Positions 7,134 to 15,006 are shown, numbered from the stretch's first letter. The stretch is 21,950 nt of DNA from a virus (IMGVR_UViG_3300019487_000105:1-21950), one strand, 5' to 3'. The notes: generated from the sequence alone by a model not told the origin. Numbers and translations: made by a program.

Positions 7134-8738
7134 GTGGAACCAGCTGTTCTTACCCAGTACCAGGGCAACGTGGAGGGTCTGCTACTCGCGACGCTCTACG
7201 TCGCGGCCGGGCTGGATGATCTCGCCCCGTTGGGGGTGACATCACGGGGAAAGCTCATGTGGCCCGTCGTGGGTGCGGACGACGGCGCGCTGAATGAACG
7301 CATCGACGCGCTGACGCGAGAGATCGCCAACCTGGCCAAGACGCGCGAGGATTCACATCCAGGCGCGAAGGCCGCAGACGGCGCACGCTACGCGGCGGCG
7401 CTTGAGGGGTCTGCTGCTGTCGCAGAAAAGCTCGCAGAACTAGACCGATTGCAGGCTGAAAAGGCCGACACTGCCAGAAAGGTCGCGCTCAAGGCCGAGA
7501 TCGACGCGGCTGTCAAGGCAGCGCTCGCGGACTTGCGAGCGCCATCCCGTGCGGCGACTATCGGTGACGGTCCGGGAGCCAGCCAGCGACTGGCTGAGCG
7601 GGCCATGAAGGCGTCGCCGGTCATGGAAGCCATCTTCGGGGTGGGCTACACACCGGGGACGTTCCTGGGTGCCCTGTCCGCCTACAAGGGCATGCTCTCG
7701 GACGGTATCGACATCGAGGCCATCGCAGCCGGCAAGGCGAAGCTGCAGGAACTGGGTGTCGCCTATCTGGACGCTCCGGCCACCACCGGCAAGGCGACCC
7801 TCGGCACGACCAGCGCGACCGGCGGGTATGTGCTGCCCAACAACCTGGTCGACGCGGTGGTCAAGCCGAATACCCAGAGCGCGGCCTATCGCGACCTGGT
7901 GACGGTGGTGTCGGGCGTGGCCGTCCGCGGTGTCGATCAGCCGTACCGGCTCGGAACGCCCGACCGGATGACGGCCCAGAACTGGGGTGCGACCAAGGAG
8001 AACCTCAACGAGTCCTATGGCAGCTATACCGCGAGCCTGGTCACGTTCGCACGCATCTACGATGTCGGCAAGCAGTACCTCCGGTTCTCCGCTGGTTCTG
8101 CCGAGCGCGATGTCCTCGATGAGTTGGCGAAGGCCGCAGACCTGGCTGAGAACTTCGAGGTCATCGCCGGTCCCGGTACCGGGACGGTCGGCTCGGGGGA
8201 TGCCTGCTTCGGCGTGTATACCTCCCTGAACGCGACACCGGCTTTCCTGGGCTATACGGGAGCCTTCGCGGCTGCGAGCAACTCCACCGTGGCGGGATCA
8301 CTCGCAACGGCCTGCGCACAGTTGATGGGTTCCCTGGCCGGCCGGGATCGGACACCCACCGGCATCGTCGTAGACTCGACGACGTACTTCACGGCGCTGC
8401 GGCAGGGTTCTGACGCGGCGGGTTTTTGGCTCAGTCCTGAGGGTGGTCCGATGGGCTTCACCCGCACGGAGAGCGGTGGGATCGCCTTCTGGGGCGTGCC
8501 CCTGTATTTCGACCGCAACCTCGGCACCAACGCGGCGACGAAGATCGCCATCGCGGCCGAGTGGGACAAGTTCAAGCTCTATCGCGGCATGGAATTCCGC
8601 ATCGACACGACCGATGTCGCGGGGGACCGCTGGGATAAGAACCTGGTTGGCTTCCGGGGCGAGATGGAGCTCGGTTTCAATGCCGAGACGGGGGTCCACG
8701 TCGGCGCTGCTCAGATGCTCACCGCGGTCATCCCGTAG
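7134..8738 (+). CDS. Major capsid protein, HK97 fold
   Basis: The product is 534 aa. Residues about 48-135 are strongly helical and charged (LNERIDALTREIANLAKTRE, then AEKLAELDRLQAEKADTARK), like the HK97 delta domain that acts as a built-in scaffold and is removed by the protease. The shell domain runs from about 195, with GTTSATGGYVLPNNLVDAVV, a long-loop (E-loop) region around 255-300, and a C-terminal half containing TPTGIVVDSTTYFTALRQG and GGIAFWGVPLYFDRNL. The start is GTG 7134 with AAGGGG seven bases upstream, suiting high expression. The position right after the protease supports the call. The first 45 residues before the helix are unusual and could be a longer leader. Confidence 0.93.
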   Translation: MEPAVLTQYQGNVEGLLLATLYVAAGLDDLAPLGVTSRGKLMWPVVGADDGALNERIDALTREIANLAKTREDSHPGAKAADGARYAAALEGSAAVAEKLAELDRLQAEKADTARKVALKAEIDAAVKAALADLRAPSRAATIGDGPGASQRLAERAMKASPVMEAIFGVGYTPGTFLGALSAYKGMLSDGIDIEAIAAGKAKLQELGVAYLDAPATTGKATLGTTSATGGYVLPNNLVDAVVKPNTQSAAYRDLVTVVSGVAVRGVDQPYRLGTPDRMTAQNWGATKENLNESYGSYTASLVTFARIYDVGKQYLRFSAGSAERDVLDELAKAADLAENFEVIAGPGTGTVGSGDACFGVYTSLNATPAFLGYTGAFAAASNSTVAGSLATACAQLMGSLAGRDRTPTGIVVDSTTYFTALRQGSDAAGFWLSPEGGPMGFTRTESGGIAFWGVPLYFDRNLGTNAATKIAIAAEWDKFKLYRGMEFRIDTTDVAGDRWDKNLVGFRGEMELGFNAETGVHVGAAQMLTAVIP

Positions 8739-9508
8739 TGAGCCGCGGGGTGTACTCGACGCAGACGGTGCACCCCGCACCCATCCGGGCTGCCGCGGTT
8801 CGCTCCGGCGGCAGCCCGGACCACGACACGGGGAGCGGGCAGGAGCGAACATCGCTGACTCACGAATGGGCCACACCCGGCGGCCATCGGGCGGTGATGC
8901 GGTACCGCCCGGACACGTCGGATTGGAACACCCTCACGTCGTGCATGTCCCCGGTCGACGAGTACCGCCTGCCGCGCGCCCTGGCAGGTTGGGCTCTCGA
9001 CGTGGGAGCGCACATCGGCGGAGTGAGCGTCCCGCTGTTGCTGGACAACCCTGACATGAGCCTGGTCGCCATCGAGGGTCTGCCCGAGAACGTGGAGCTC
9101 CTGGTGGCCAACCTGGAACGCAACGGCGTGGGTGGCCGCGCCGTCGTCATCAACGCACTGGCTGGTGACGGAGGACCGGGGCGCCTGTTCTACGGACCGG
9201 AGAGCCACCACGAGTTCATCGGTAACGTGGACATCGCGGAGCACGGTCGGGCAGCGGACCTGGAGGGTGTCACGCTGCGGGGCGCGATGCTCCGGCGTGG
9301 ACCGGCGCAGGACGAGCCGTTCGTCTGGGCCAAGATCGATTGCGAGGGTTGCGAGTACGGTTTCCTCGCGAGTCCCGCGCTCGCATCCGTCAGGCGGATC
9401 GTGGGAGAGGTCCACCACGGCATCGCACCCCTCCGGGCGATCCTGGCAGCGACGCATGAAGTGACCGGTGACGCGGACCTGGGAGCGTTCGAGGCGGTGC
9501 TCCGGTGA
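8738..9508 (+). CDS. FkbM-family SAM-dependent methyltransferase
   Basis: The protein has the class I methyltransferase fold in FkbM form: motif I LDVGAHIGG (87-95), an acidic motif II in LVAIEGLPENVELLVANL (109-126), and the FkbM signature KIDCEGCEYGFL (199-210). Family members usually O-methylate sugars or sugar-bearing products using S-adenosylmethionine. GTG 8738 shares one base with the capsid stop (TAGTG), so it is translated directly behind the capsid gene. The first 45 residues are low-complexity and poorly conserved-looking, so a later start is possible. The next three large genes are glycosyltransferases, which points to methylation of a sugar they add. Ordinary phages have no such gene at this place. 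Confidence 0.88.
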   Translation: MSRGVYSTQTVHPAPIRAAAVRSGGSPDHDTGSGQERTSLTHEWATPGGHRAVMRYRPDTSDWNTLTSCMSPVDEYRLPRALAGWALDVGAHIGGVSVPLLLDNPDMSLVAIEGLPENVELLVANLERNGVGGRAVVINALAGDGGPGRLFYGPESHHEFIGNVDIAEHGRAADLEGVTLRGAMLRRGPAQDEPFVWAKIDCEGCEYGFLASPALASVRRIVGEVHHGIAPLRAILAATHEVTGDADLGAFEAVLR

Positions 9509-10533
9509 ACCTGTTGCTGATGCTCGCGCACTCCATCGCCGAGTACGACGACGTGCGCATGTTCTCGGACGCGGGATATGACGTGTTCAGCATCGGCGCG
9601 TACGCCGACCCCGTGCATCCGGGCGACGACAAGCGTCCCCCATTGCCGGATGCGCCGCGCCACCCGGAGCTGGCTGCGCTGGTCCCGGACCAGATGAGGG
9701 CCAAGGAATACCTGCCGGATGATCTGATCGACTGGGCGGACGTGATCATCTGTCACCACTACCTGCGGGAGTGGGTCATGCCGCAGTGGGGCAGGATCAA
9801 GCACAAGCGCGTGGTGTGGCGCACCTGTGGCCAGAGCGACTTCGCACTCGAAGACGAGATGAAGCGCCTGCGCCGGGAGGGTCTGGTGATCGTGCGCTAC
9901 TCACCGGCCGAGGGGTGGTTCTTTCGGGAGTCCGGGCACTGGGCGGGTTGTGACGCCACGATCAGGTTCGGCAAGTACCCGACGGACTACCGGCCGTGGG
10001 TCGGTGACGGTATCTGGGTCGGTAACGTGACGCAGAACATGGCCGGTCGTGGTGAATGGGTAGGCCGGTCATACTGGGAGCGGGCGACCGCTGACCTGCC
10101 TACCCGCATGGCCGGTCCGGGCTCGGAGCAGATGGGCGGGTGCGGCACGCTCCCGTACGAGGAGCTGCTGCGGTACCTGCGCCGGACTCGGGTTTACCTG
10201 TACACCGGCACCCACCCCGCACCGTACACCCTAGGGCTCATCGAGGCGTTGATGTCGGGGACCCCCGTGGTGTCCATCGGGCGGCACGACTGGATGGGGC
10301 CGGATGCCCTGTTCGAGGCGGACAAGATAGCGCCGATCGCGGCACTCTCGCCCGAGGACGCTGCGCGGCACCTGCGGGGCTTGCTGGGCGACGAGGCGCT
10401 GGCCCGATACGTCGGTCAGGAGGGGCGAGATCGGGCGCTCGAGCTGTTCGACGTGGCCACGGTGACCGAGGACTGGGTACGACTGTTGGGTGGCGTACCA
10501 TCCCCAGATACGGCGGTGGGGATGCTAGCGTGA
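9505..10533 (+). CDS. GT-B-type glycosyltransferase 1
   Basis: The 342-aa product has a GT-B outline. An N-terminal Rossmann half starts MNLLLMLAHSIAEYDDVRMF and includes WADVIICHHYLREWV (77-91), the usual acceptor-side beta strand. The C-terminal donor-binding half has YLYTGTHPAPYTLGLIEALM (231-250) then SGTPVVSIG. That is the GT4-family sugar-nucleotide motif, keeping the second Glu (E247) but with Ala in place of the first Glu of EX7E. It probably transfers a hexose from a host UDP- or GDP-sugar, but the donor cannot be told. The GTG start overlaps the methyltransferase stop (GTGA, 9505-9508) and its stop overlaps the next GTG in the same way. Confidence 0.82.
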   Translation: MNLLLMLAHSIAEYDDVRMFSDAGYDVFSIGAYADPVHPGDDKRPPLPDAPRHPELAALVPDQMRAKEYLPDDLIDWADVIICHHYLREWVMPQWGRIKHKRVVWRTCGQSDFALEDEMKRLRREGLVIVRYSPAEGWFFRESGHWAGCDATIRFGKYPTDYRPWVGDGIWVGNVTQNMAGRGEWVGRSYWERATADLPTRMAGPGSEQMGGCGTLPYEELLRYLRRTRVYLYTGTHPAPYTLGLIEALMSGTPVVSIGRHDWMGPDALFEADKIAPIAALSPEDAARHLRGLLGDEALARYVGQEGRDRALELFDVATVTEDWVRLLGGVPSPDTAVGMLA

Positions 10534-11549
10534 ACGTCCTCATCGATCGCCACCACGCGGGGCTGTTCCGGTCGCTCCAGCTCCTGGGCGAGCGGCTGGG
10601 CTGGGATGTCTGGACACCGCTCGGGATGGAGTGGTTCGACGAGGGGTACTGGGGCTTCGGGCGCACGCACTTCGGACGCGAGCTCGCCGACCAGTACCTG
10701 CACCCCTCGCTGGGCATCTGGGCGCAGCCGTCACCTGGGCGCTACGTCATGCACGACGACGAGTTCCCGACAGTGCCCATCCAGGGTGTGACCCTAGACA
10801 CGGCACGCAGGATCGGTTGGGACATCGTCATGGCGACCGTGCAGGAGGATCAGGAGGGGTTCGCCCGGTTCGCTCGGGAGGTAGGCGCTACCTATGTCTA
10901 CCAGGTCGGCAACACCGGCCAACAGGTGGACTGGACGCTGGACCCGCTGGCGCTAGTGTCCGCGGAGAACGCCATCGAAGGGCGCGGCGTCCGGTATCAC
11001 CAGATGATGGACCAGAGCTTCCGCTGGCGCGACCCGCGGGACGCGGACCACCTGCGGATAAGCTCGTTCGTGAACCTCATGCCGCGCATCCAGTGCTGGC
11101 CATGGCTGCAACGTGCGATGGAGGTCGGACGGGGGTCGACCTTCCGGGTCTACGGTACCGACTGTCCAGATGGCACCATCAAACCGGCCAGCCTGATCGC
11201 AGACCTCATGGCGCGTTCGGGTTGGGGATGGCACGACAAGATCACCGGCGACGGATTCGGACACGTCATCCACGGTTGGGCGGCCGTCGGACGACCGCTG
11301 GTCGGGCACGCCAGGCACTACGCGGGCAAGTTGGCCGAGCCGTTCTGGCAGGATGGAGAGACGTGTATCGATCTGGACCGTCACGAGCCGGACGAGGCGG
11401 TCGAGATCATCCGGACGACCTCACGCGAACGGCACGCGCAGATGTGCGCCGCGATCCGGGCGGTATACGACCGGCTGGTCGACACCGAAGCAGAGGTCGA
11501 GGCGATCCGGGTGGTGTTCCAGGGTGCCGACCGGTCGGTGCTGGTGTGA
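10530..11549 (+). CDS. GT-B-like glycosyltransferase 2
   Basis: I chose GTG 10530 because it gives the GTGA overlap with the previous gene. An upstream in-frame start (10140) would read through the previous gene in a shadow frame. The product is 339 aa and starts VNVLIDRHHAGLFRSLQLLG, a Rossmann strand-loop-helix with GLFRSL in the position of the glycine-rich loop. The C-terminal half has FGHVIHGWAAVGRPLVGHA (243-261) and DGETCIDLDRHEPDEA (275-290). These match in position the donor-site helix and the strand after it in GT-B enzymes. No EX7E is present, so it is a divergent transferase or an inactive partner of a neighbour. The call rests on fold-like pattern and context. Confidence 0.7.
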   Translation: MNVLIDRHHAGLFRSLQLLGERLGWDVWTPLGMEWFDEGYWGFGRTHFGRELADQYLHPSLGIWAQPSPGRYVMHDDEFPTVPIQGVTLDTARRIGWDIVMATVQEDQEGFARFAREVGATYVYQVGNTGQQVDWTLDPLALVSAENAIEGRGVRYHQMMDQSFRWRDPRDADHLRISSFVNLMPRIQCWPWLQRAMEVGRGSTFRVYGTDCPDGTIKPASLIADLMARSGWGWHDKITGDGFGHVIHGWAAVGRPLVGHARHYAGKLAEPFWQDGETCIDLDRHEPDEAVEIIRTTSRERHAQMCAAIRAVYDRLVDTEAEVEAIRVVFQGADRSVLV

Positions 11550-11638
11550 GGTCGCTGGTGCTGCCGGCGGTCGGTCTGGTGCTGGCGATCGCGTATCTGT
11601 GGATCTGCGACACGACCTTGCGGAGCGTGGGACCGTGA
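11546..11638 (+). CDS. 30-residue single-span membrane peptide
   Basis: A GTG at 11546 overlaps the glycosyltransferase 2 stop (GTGA). The frame ends at TGA 11636-11638, itself overlapped by the next GTG at 11635. The peptide starts VRSLVLPAVGLVLAIAYLWI and ends CDTTLRSVGP. Residues 4-20 are a clear transmembrane helix preceded by one arginine, suggesting an N-in orientation. Precise stop/start overlap at both ends in the pattern used by all neighbours is the main evidence that it is real. It could anchor the glycosyltransferase complex to the membrane, where lipid-linked or nucleotide sugars are available. That function is inference. Confidence 0.6.
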   Translation: MRSLVLPAVGLVLAIAYLWICDTTLRSVGP

Positions 11639-13056
11639 GCAGGGCGGCGCGGAGGGCCGCGGTACGTTCACGGGGAGCCCGAGGGGTCGGCTCTCCTGCC
11701 ACGCTGACCCCCGGGATGGTCCCGGAGCAGGATACGCTGCCTCCGACCGGCGGGCTGCGTCTGCTCGTGCTGGGCGACACGGCGGGTACGGGGTTCGGCA
11801 CGGTGACCCGTGACCTGGGTTCGGCGATGGCCCGCCGGGGCATCGATCTGCGGCTGCTGTCCATGAACGAGGACGCCGGCTTCGCCATCGACCCAGCGTG
11901 GCCACAGGGGCTCCGCGAGCGGACCGTGCTGCTGGGTGTCCCGGACGGCTGGATGGGGGTCGATGGACCGGCCGCGGCGTCCATCGTGTCCAAGGCCCTG
12001 GGGGTGTTCAGCGGGCTGACGGTCCCTGGTTGGGTGCCTGAGGTGGTCCTCATCATCGGTGACCACGCCTCGCTGGAGATGAGCCCGTGGTGGAAGCTGC
12101 TTCCGAAGCACCTACCTGCATTCGTCTATTGCCCGATCGAGGGCATCGATCTGCCGCCGAGCTGGGCGAAGCTGTGGGAACGGATCAGGCCGGTCGCCAT
12201 GTGCCGCTTCGGGGCGGACCAGATCGAGGCTGTGACCGGAGAACGGCCCCCGATGGTCTACCACGGCATCGACCCGGACAGCTTCTGGCCGGTGACGGGA
12301 GCGAGGCCGCTCGTCCTCCGGACACCGAAGGGGCTCGTGACCCTGCGCTCGCGTGCCGAGTGCCGGGCGTTCCTGGGGTGGCCGAAGGCTTCCACCATCC
12401 TGTTCCGGGCGGATCGGCTCATGCCCCGCAAGGCGTACCCGGCGATGTTCCGGGCGCTCGCACCGGTCCTGGCCCGTCACCCCGATGTGGTGCTGTACCT
12501 GCATTGCCGGACGGTAGACCAGGGTGGCAACCTGTGGCATGAAGCCAGTAAATACCCGGAACACGTCCGGTCGCGCATCGGCACCACCGGTTTTCACGAT
12601 GCCGGGGGTGGTGTCCCGCGCGAGCTGCTGACCTGCATGTACAACGCGGCGGACCTTTACATCAGCACGTCAGCGGAGGGGTTCGGGCTCACCGTCGCGG
12701 AGTCTCTGGCGTGTGGCACCCCCGCGGTAGCACTCGACTACAGCTCGCTCCCCGAAGTGGTCGGTCCCGCGGGGGTGCTGGTCCCTGAGTACGCGCTCAT
12801 CGACAACATCTATTCGTACTTTTGGGCCATCCCTAAGGGCGACGGCTACACGCATGCGGTGGAGCGGTTGGTGACCGACCCGGCAGAGCGACGAAGGCTT
12901 GGCATGCTCGGACCGGGGCACGTCGCGCAGTTCAGCTGGGAGATGGCCGCAGAGCGGTTCGAGGCCATCCTGACCGGTGCTCCCGTCCCGGCGCCGGGGC
13001 CGGTCCCACCAGCGCGTCGGCTGGCGGCACTCGGACTCGTGGAGGCGCGGGCATGA
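11635..13056 (+). CDS. GT4-family glycosyltransferase 3
   Basis: From GTG 11635 (GTGA overlap with the small membrane gene) the product is 473 aa. After a basic, probably disordered leader of about 38 residues comes a GT-B fold. The N-terminal Rossmann domain starts LRLLVLGDTAGTGFGTVTRD (41-60). The C-terminal domain has YLHCRTVDQGGN (288-299), MYNAADLYISTSAEGFGLTV (335-354) and ACGTPAVALDYSSLPEVVG. The EX7E motif is intact (E348 and E356), so this is the best candidate for an active retaining enzyme in the set. The C-terminus is Pro/Ala-rich. The stop overlaps the connector start (ATGA, 13053-13056). ATG 11716 is an alternative start that would shorten the leader. Confidence 0.88.
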   Translation: MSRAARRAAVRSRGARGVGSPATLTPGMVPEQDTLPPTGGLRLLVLGDTAGTGFGTVTRDLGSAMARRGIDLRLLSMNEDAGFAIDPAWPQGLRERTVLLGVPDGWMGVDGPAAASIVSKALGVFSGLTVPGWVPEVVLIIGDHASLEMSPWWKLLPKHLPAFVYCPIEGIDLPPSWAKLWERIRPVAMCRFGADQIEAVTGERPPMVYHGIDPDSFWPVTGARPLVLRTPKGLVTLRSRAECRAFLGWPKASTILFRADRLMPRKAYPAMFRALAPVLARHPDVVLYLHCRTVDQGGNLWHEASKYPEHVRSRIGTTGFHDAGGGVPRELLTCMYNAADLYISTSAEGFGLTVAESLACGTPAVALDYSSLPEVVGPAGVLVPEYALIDNIYSYFWAIPKGDGYTHAVERLVTDPAERRRLGMLGPGHVAQFSWEMAAERFEAILTGAPVPAPGPVPPARRLAALGLVEARA

Positions 13057-13775
13057 ACCTCATCGTGACCTCGGACCAGGTGCGTGACTACCTGAAGCTC
13101 AACACACCCGGCTCGACTTCCCAATACAGCGACCAGACCATCGGTAGCAACATCCGGGCTGCGCAGTCGTACCTTGAGTCCGAATGCCATCGCTATTTCC
13201 ACGACCATCCAGCCGTGACGTGGGCACGGACCACGCTATTGCAGGCGCAGGTGTCCATCCCCGGTTTCCGGTCCATCACCAGCGCCACCTGGGGCGGCGT
13301 CGCACTCTCCGTGGCTGTCCCCGGTGATGGCAACACATCACCGAGCGCCTGGGGGATCTGGGAAGCTTCGCCCGGAGTGGAGGACGGTTCTCGGCTGATA
13401 GTGGCGCTGCAGTTCCGGCCGTGGCGCGTGGACAACGACCGGCCGTGGTATTACGCGGACTCGCGGTGGTGGGATAAGCTTCTGGATAGCCCGTTCTTCC
13501 CCGGCAACTGGGGCGGGGGTTACGCCTGGACATCGATGCCGAACGACCTGGTGATCGTCGGGAACGGGGGGTATGCCGCGGGCACCGAACCGGAGACGCT
13601 GAAGCACACCGTCAAGGTCCTGGCGGCCTGGTACACGATGCGGCCGGCGTCCATCCTCGCGACCGTCGCGGTGACGCCACAGGGCAGTGTCCTGAGTTAC
13701 GCGGACCTACCGCCTGAAGTGCGCGAATTCATCGTGGATTGGAAGATCGGTGAGCAGGTGGCTAGCGTCGGATGA
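13053..13775 (+). CDS. Head-tail connector / head completion protein
   Basis: The 240-aa product begins with MNLIVTSDQVRDYLKL and a helical segment, IGSNIRAAQSYLESECHRYF. This pattern is typical of the gp6/gp15-like adaptor family that binds below the portal after packaging. The middle (about 55-180) is beta- and Trp-rich (FRPWRVDNDRPWYYADSRWW), longer than the usual 100-120 residue adaptor. The C-terminal helices (TLKHTVKVLAAWYTMRPAS, then LPPEVREFIVDWKIG) resemble the end of such connectors. It is followed by gp10-like and terminator genes, which fits the neck order. The family call is moderately sure. The large insertion is unusual. Confidence 0.75.
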   Translation: MNLIVTSDQVRDYLKLNTPGSTSQYSDQTIGSNIRAAQSYLESECHRYFHDHPAVTWARTTLLQAQVSIPGFRSITSATWGGVALSVAVPGDGNTSPSAWGIWEASPGVEDGSRLIVALQFRPWRVDNDRPWYYADSRWWDKLLDSPFFPGNWGGGYAWTSMPNDLVIVGNGGYAAGTEPETLKHTVKVLAAWYTMRPASILATVAVTPQGSVLSYADLPPEVREFIVDWKIGEQVASVG

Positions 13776-13796
13776 ACACCATCGGGAGCCCGGTCG

Positions 13797-14258
13797 ATGG
13801 TTAGCGGCGGCGAGCAGCTGGTCCGGCGCTTGACCGCGGCCGGATTGCAGAACGGTCGGGTCGGGTCACGCATGCTCCGGCGGTGGCAACTGGTGACCGT
13901 CCGGCTGGCCAAGGAGCGGGTCCCCAAGCGCACGGGCAACCTGCAACGAAGCATCCATCCCGGCCCTGTCGGGGTGACGGCCGCTACCGTCGAGGCGTCC
14001 GCGTCCTATGCGGGCTACGTGGAGTTCGGGACCAGGCCGCACACCATCGTCCCGGTCCGGGCGAGGGTACTGGCCTGGGGCGGCGCTCGGCGCCTGACGG
14101 GCTCCCTTCGGACCGGGGCGCGACCGACCAATTTCGCTAGGTTGGTCCATCATCCCGGGACGCGACCTCGGCCGTTCCTGATGTCCGCGGGGCAGCAGGC
14201 CCTCGAGGAAGCGAACCTCGCGGCCGAGATAGTCGTTGCCTGGAACGAGGCCGCCTGA
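13797..14258 (+). CDS. HK97 gp10-like neck protein
   Basis: This 153-aa protein carries the familiar signature of gp10-like proteins: VPKRTGNLQRSI (residues 39-50), then ASYAGYVEFGTRPHTI, and a C-terminal HHPGTRPRPFL followed by a helix. The family takes part in the head-tail joining region and tail completion. GGGAG lies eight bases before ATG 13797, and the 21-bp gap from the connector is one of the few non-overlapping junctions. The stop shares a base with the next ATG (TGATG). Between the two signatures there is an Arg/Gly-rich insertion (about 85-110). Confidence 0.88.
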   Translation: MVSGGEQLVRRLTAAGLQNGRVGSRMLRRWQLVTVRLAKERVPKRTGNLQRSIHPGPVGVTAATVEASASYAGYVEFGTRPHTIVPVRARVLAWGGARRLTGSLRTGARPTNFARLVHHPGTRPRPFLMSAGQQALEEANLAAEIVVAWNEAA

Positions 14259-14719
14259 TGTCGTTCACACCGGTCATCCCGTCCTCGTACCAGACCGACC
14301 GGCAGGACCTCAATGGCGCCATCGCGGCGCTCATCGACGCCTTCATCCTCTCGGAGTCCTACGCGGTCGGGCGCATCTTCTGGTCCGAGGTCCCTGCGTC
14401 CCTGACAGGCGAAGCTCCGATGATCGTGCTAGGCGACATCGTGGAGTCCGTCTCTCACGACATGCAGGTACGTATCACGACGTTCACGGGTACGCTGTGG
14501 TACATCGACTGGATAACGGATCGTGCCGAATTCAACACCAGGGTCAACCGCTGGGCAGATAGGATGCGCGACCTGTTCACGTACAACGTGAGTCTTGTCA
14601 ACCCGAAGGCTGAACTACGCCAGACCGGGTTACAGGAGAGCGAATTGCGGCAGGGCGATATCGTCGTGGGCGCTCCATCACTGACCTTCCAATACATCGT
14701 CCAACAGGGCTACCGATGA
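14258..14719 (+). CDS. Tail terminator-like protein
   Basis: The product is 153 aa. Position between the gp10-like protein and the tail tube gene is where siphophages encode the tail terminator (lambda gpU role), the ring that caps the tail tube and joins it to the head. The sequence fits a small alpha/beta protein: DLNGAIAALIDAFILSESYA is a helix, VRITTFTGTLWYIDW is a strand pair, NRWADRMRDLFTYNV is a helix, and APSLTFQYIVQQGYR ends in a strand. I do not see a unique sequence signature, so the call is by position and fold pattern. It is coupled upstream (TGATG) and downstream (ATGA, 14716-14719). Confidence 0.65.
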   Translation: MSFTPVIPSSYQTDRQDLNGAIAALIDAFILSESYAVGRIFWSEVPASLTGEAPMIVLGDIVESVSHDMQVRITTFTGTLWYIDWITDRAEFNTRVNRWADRMRDLFTYNVSLVNPKAELRQTGLQESELRQGDIVVGAPSLTFQYIVQQGYR

Positions 14720-15003
14720 ACCTACAGGCTCCGACCACCGACCCCGACACACCGACGCACAGGCCGCCCGTCCAGCGTCCGTCCCGTCCGTCCAAGCCAT
14801 CCCACCCACGCCCAGGCAAACCAAGTCAGCCGGCGGCACACCGTGCTCCGGCTCGTCCAGAGAGGAAAGGGAAACAGAGCAAGACCACTGATCGCCGCAA
14901 GAGCGCACCAGACTCGGAGCGAACGCCACTATATATCGGTGGTGGAGCCTGGTTGCACGTCCCATCGCTCGGCACGTTGCCGAACAGGATAAGGAGGAAC
15001 TGA
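14716..15003 (+). CDS. Small basic proline-rich protein, 95 aa
   Basis: The first two thirds are low-complexity, with irregular Pro-Ser-basic repeats (RPSRPSKPSHPRPGKPSQP) and a Lys/Arg-rich stretch (PERKGKQSKTTDRRK), certainly disordered. The last 30 residues (TPLYIGGGAWLHVPSLGTLP) form a short ordered element. It resembles the YxGxG...xxVP segments of small phage proteins encoded near the neck and tail genes. Its ATG overlaps the terminator stop (ATGA). The strong ribosome site of the tail tube gene lies in its last codons. A tether or assembly role in the neck is possible, but the function is unknown. Confidence 0.6.
   Translation: MNLQAPTTDPDTPTHRPPVQRPSRPSKPSHPRPGKPSQPAAHRAPARPERKGKQSKTTDRRKSAPDSERTPLYIGGGAWLHVPSLGTLPNRIRRN
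14991..14997 (+). promoter_or_regulatory. Strong Shine-Dalgarno of the tail tube gene
   Basis: AAGGAGG lies nine bases before ATG 15007. It is the strongest ribosome site in the window and overlaps the end of the preceding small gene. It fixes the start of the tail tube gene and fits a product needed in very many copies. Confidence 0.75.
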
Positions 15004-15006
15004 GAC

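Noticed and set aside
10140-10529. N-terminal extension of glycosyltransferase 2 to an upstream start
   Set aside because: It would translate glycosyltransferase 1 out of frame into an Arg/Gly-rich shadow. The GTG at 10530 with GTGA overlap is the natural start.
11353-11634. N-terminal extension of glycosyltransferase 3 to 11353
   Set aside because: The extra part is a shadow of glycosyltransferase 2 and the small membrane gene. GTG 11635 fits the overlap pattern.
13772-13804. Ten-codon frame whose ATG overlaps the connector stop (ATGA)
   Set aside because: Only ten residues, ending just inside the gp10-like gene. More likely the chance end of the connector, since the gp10-like gene has its own ribosome site.
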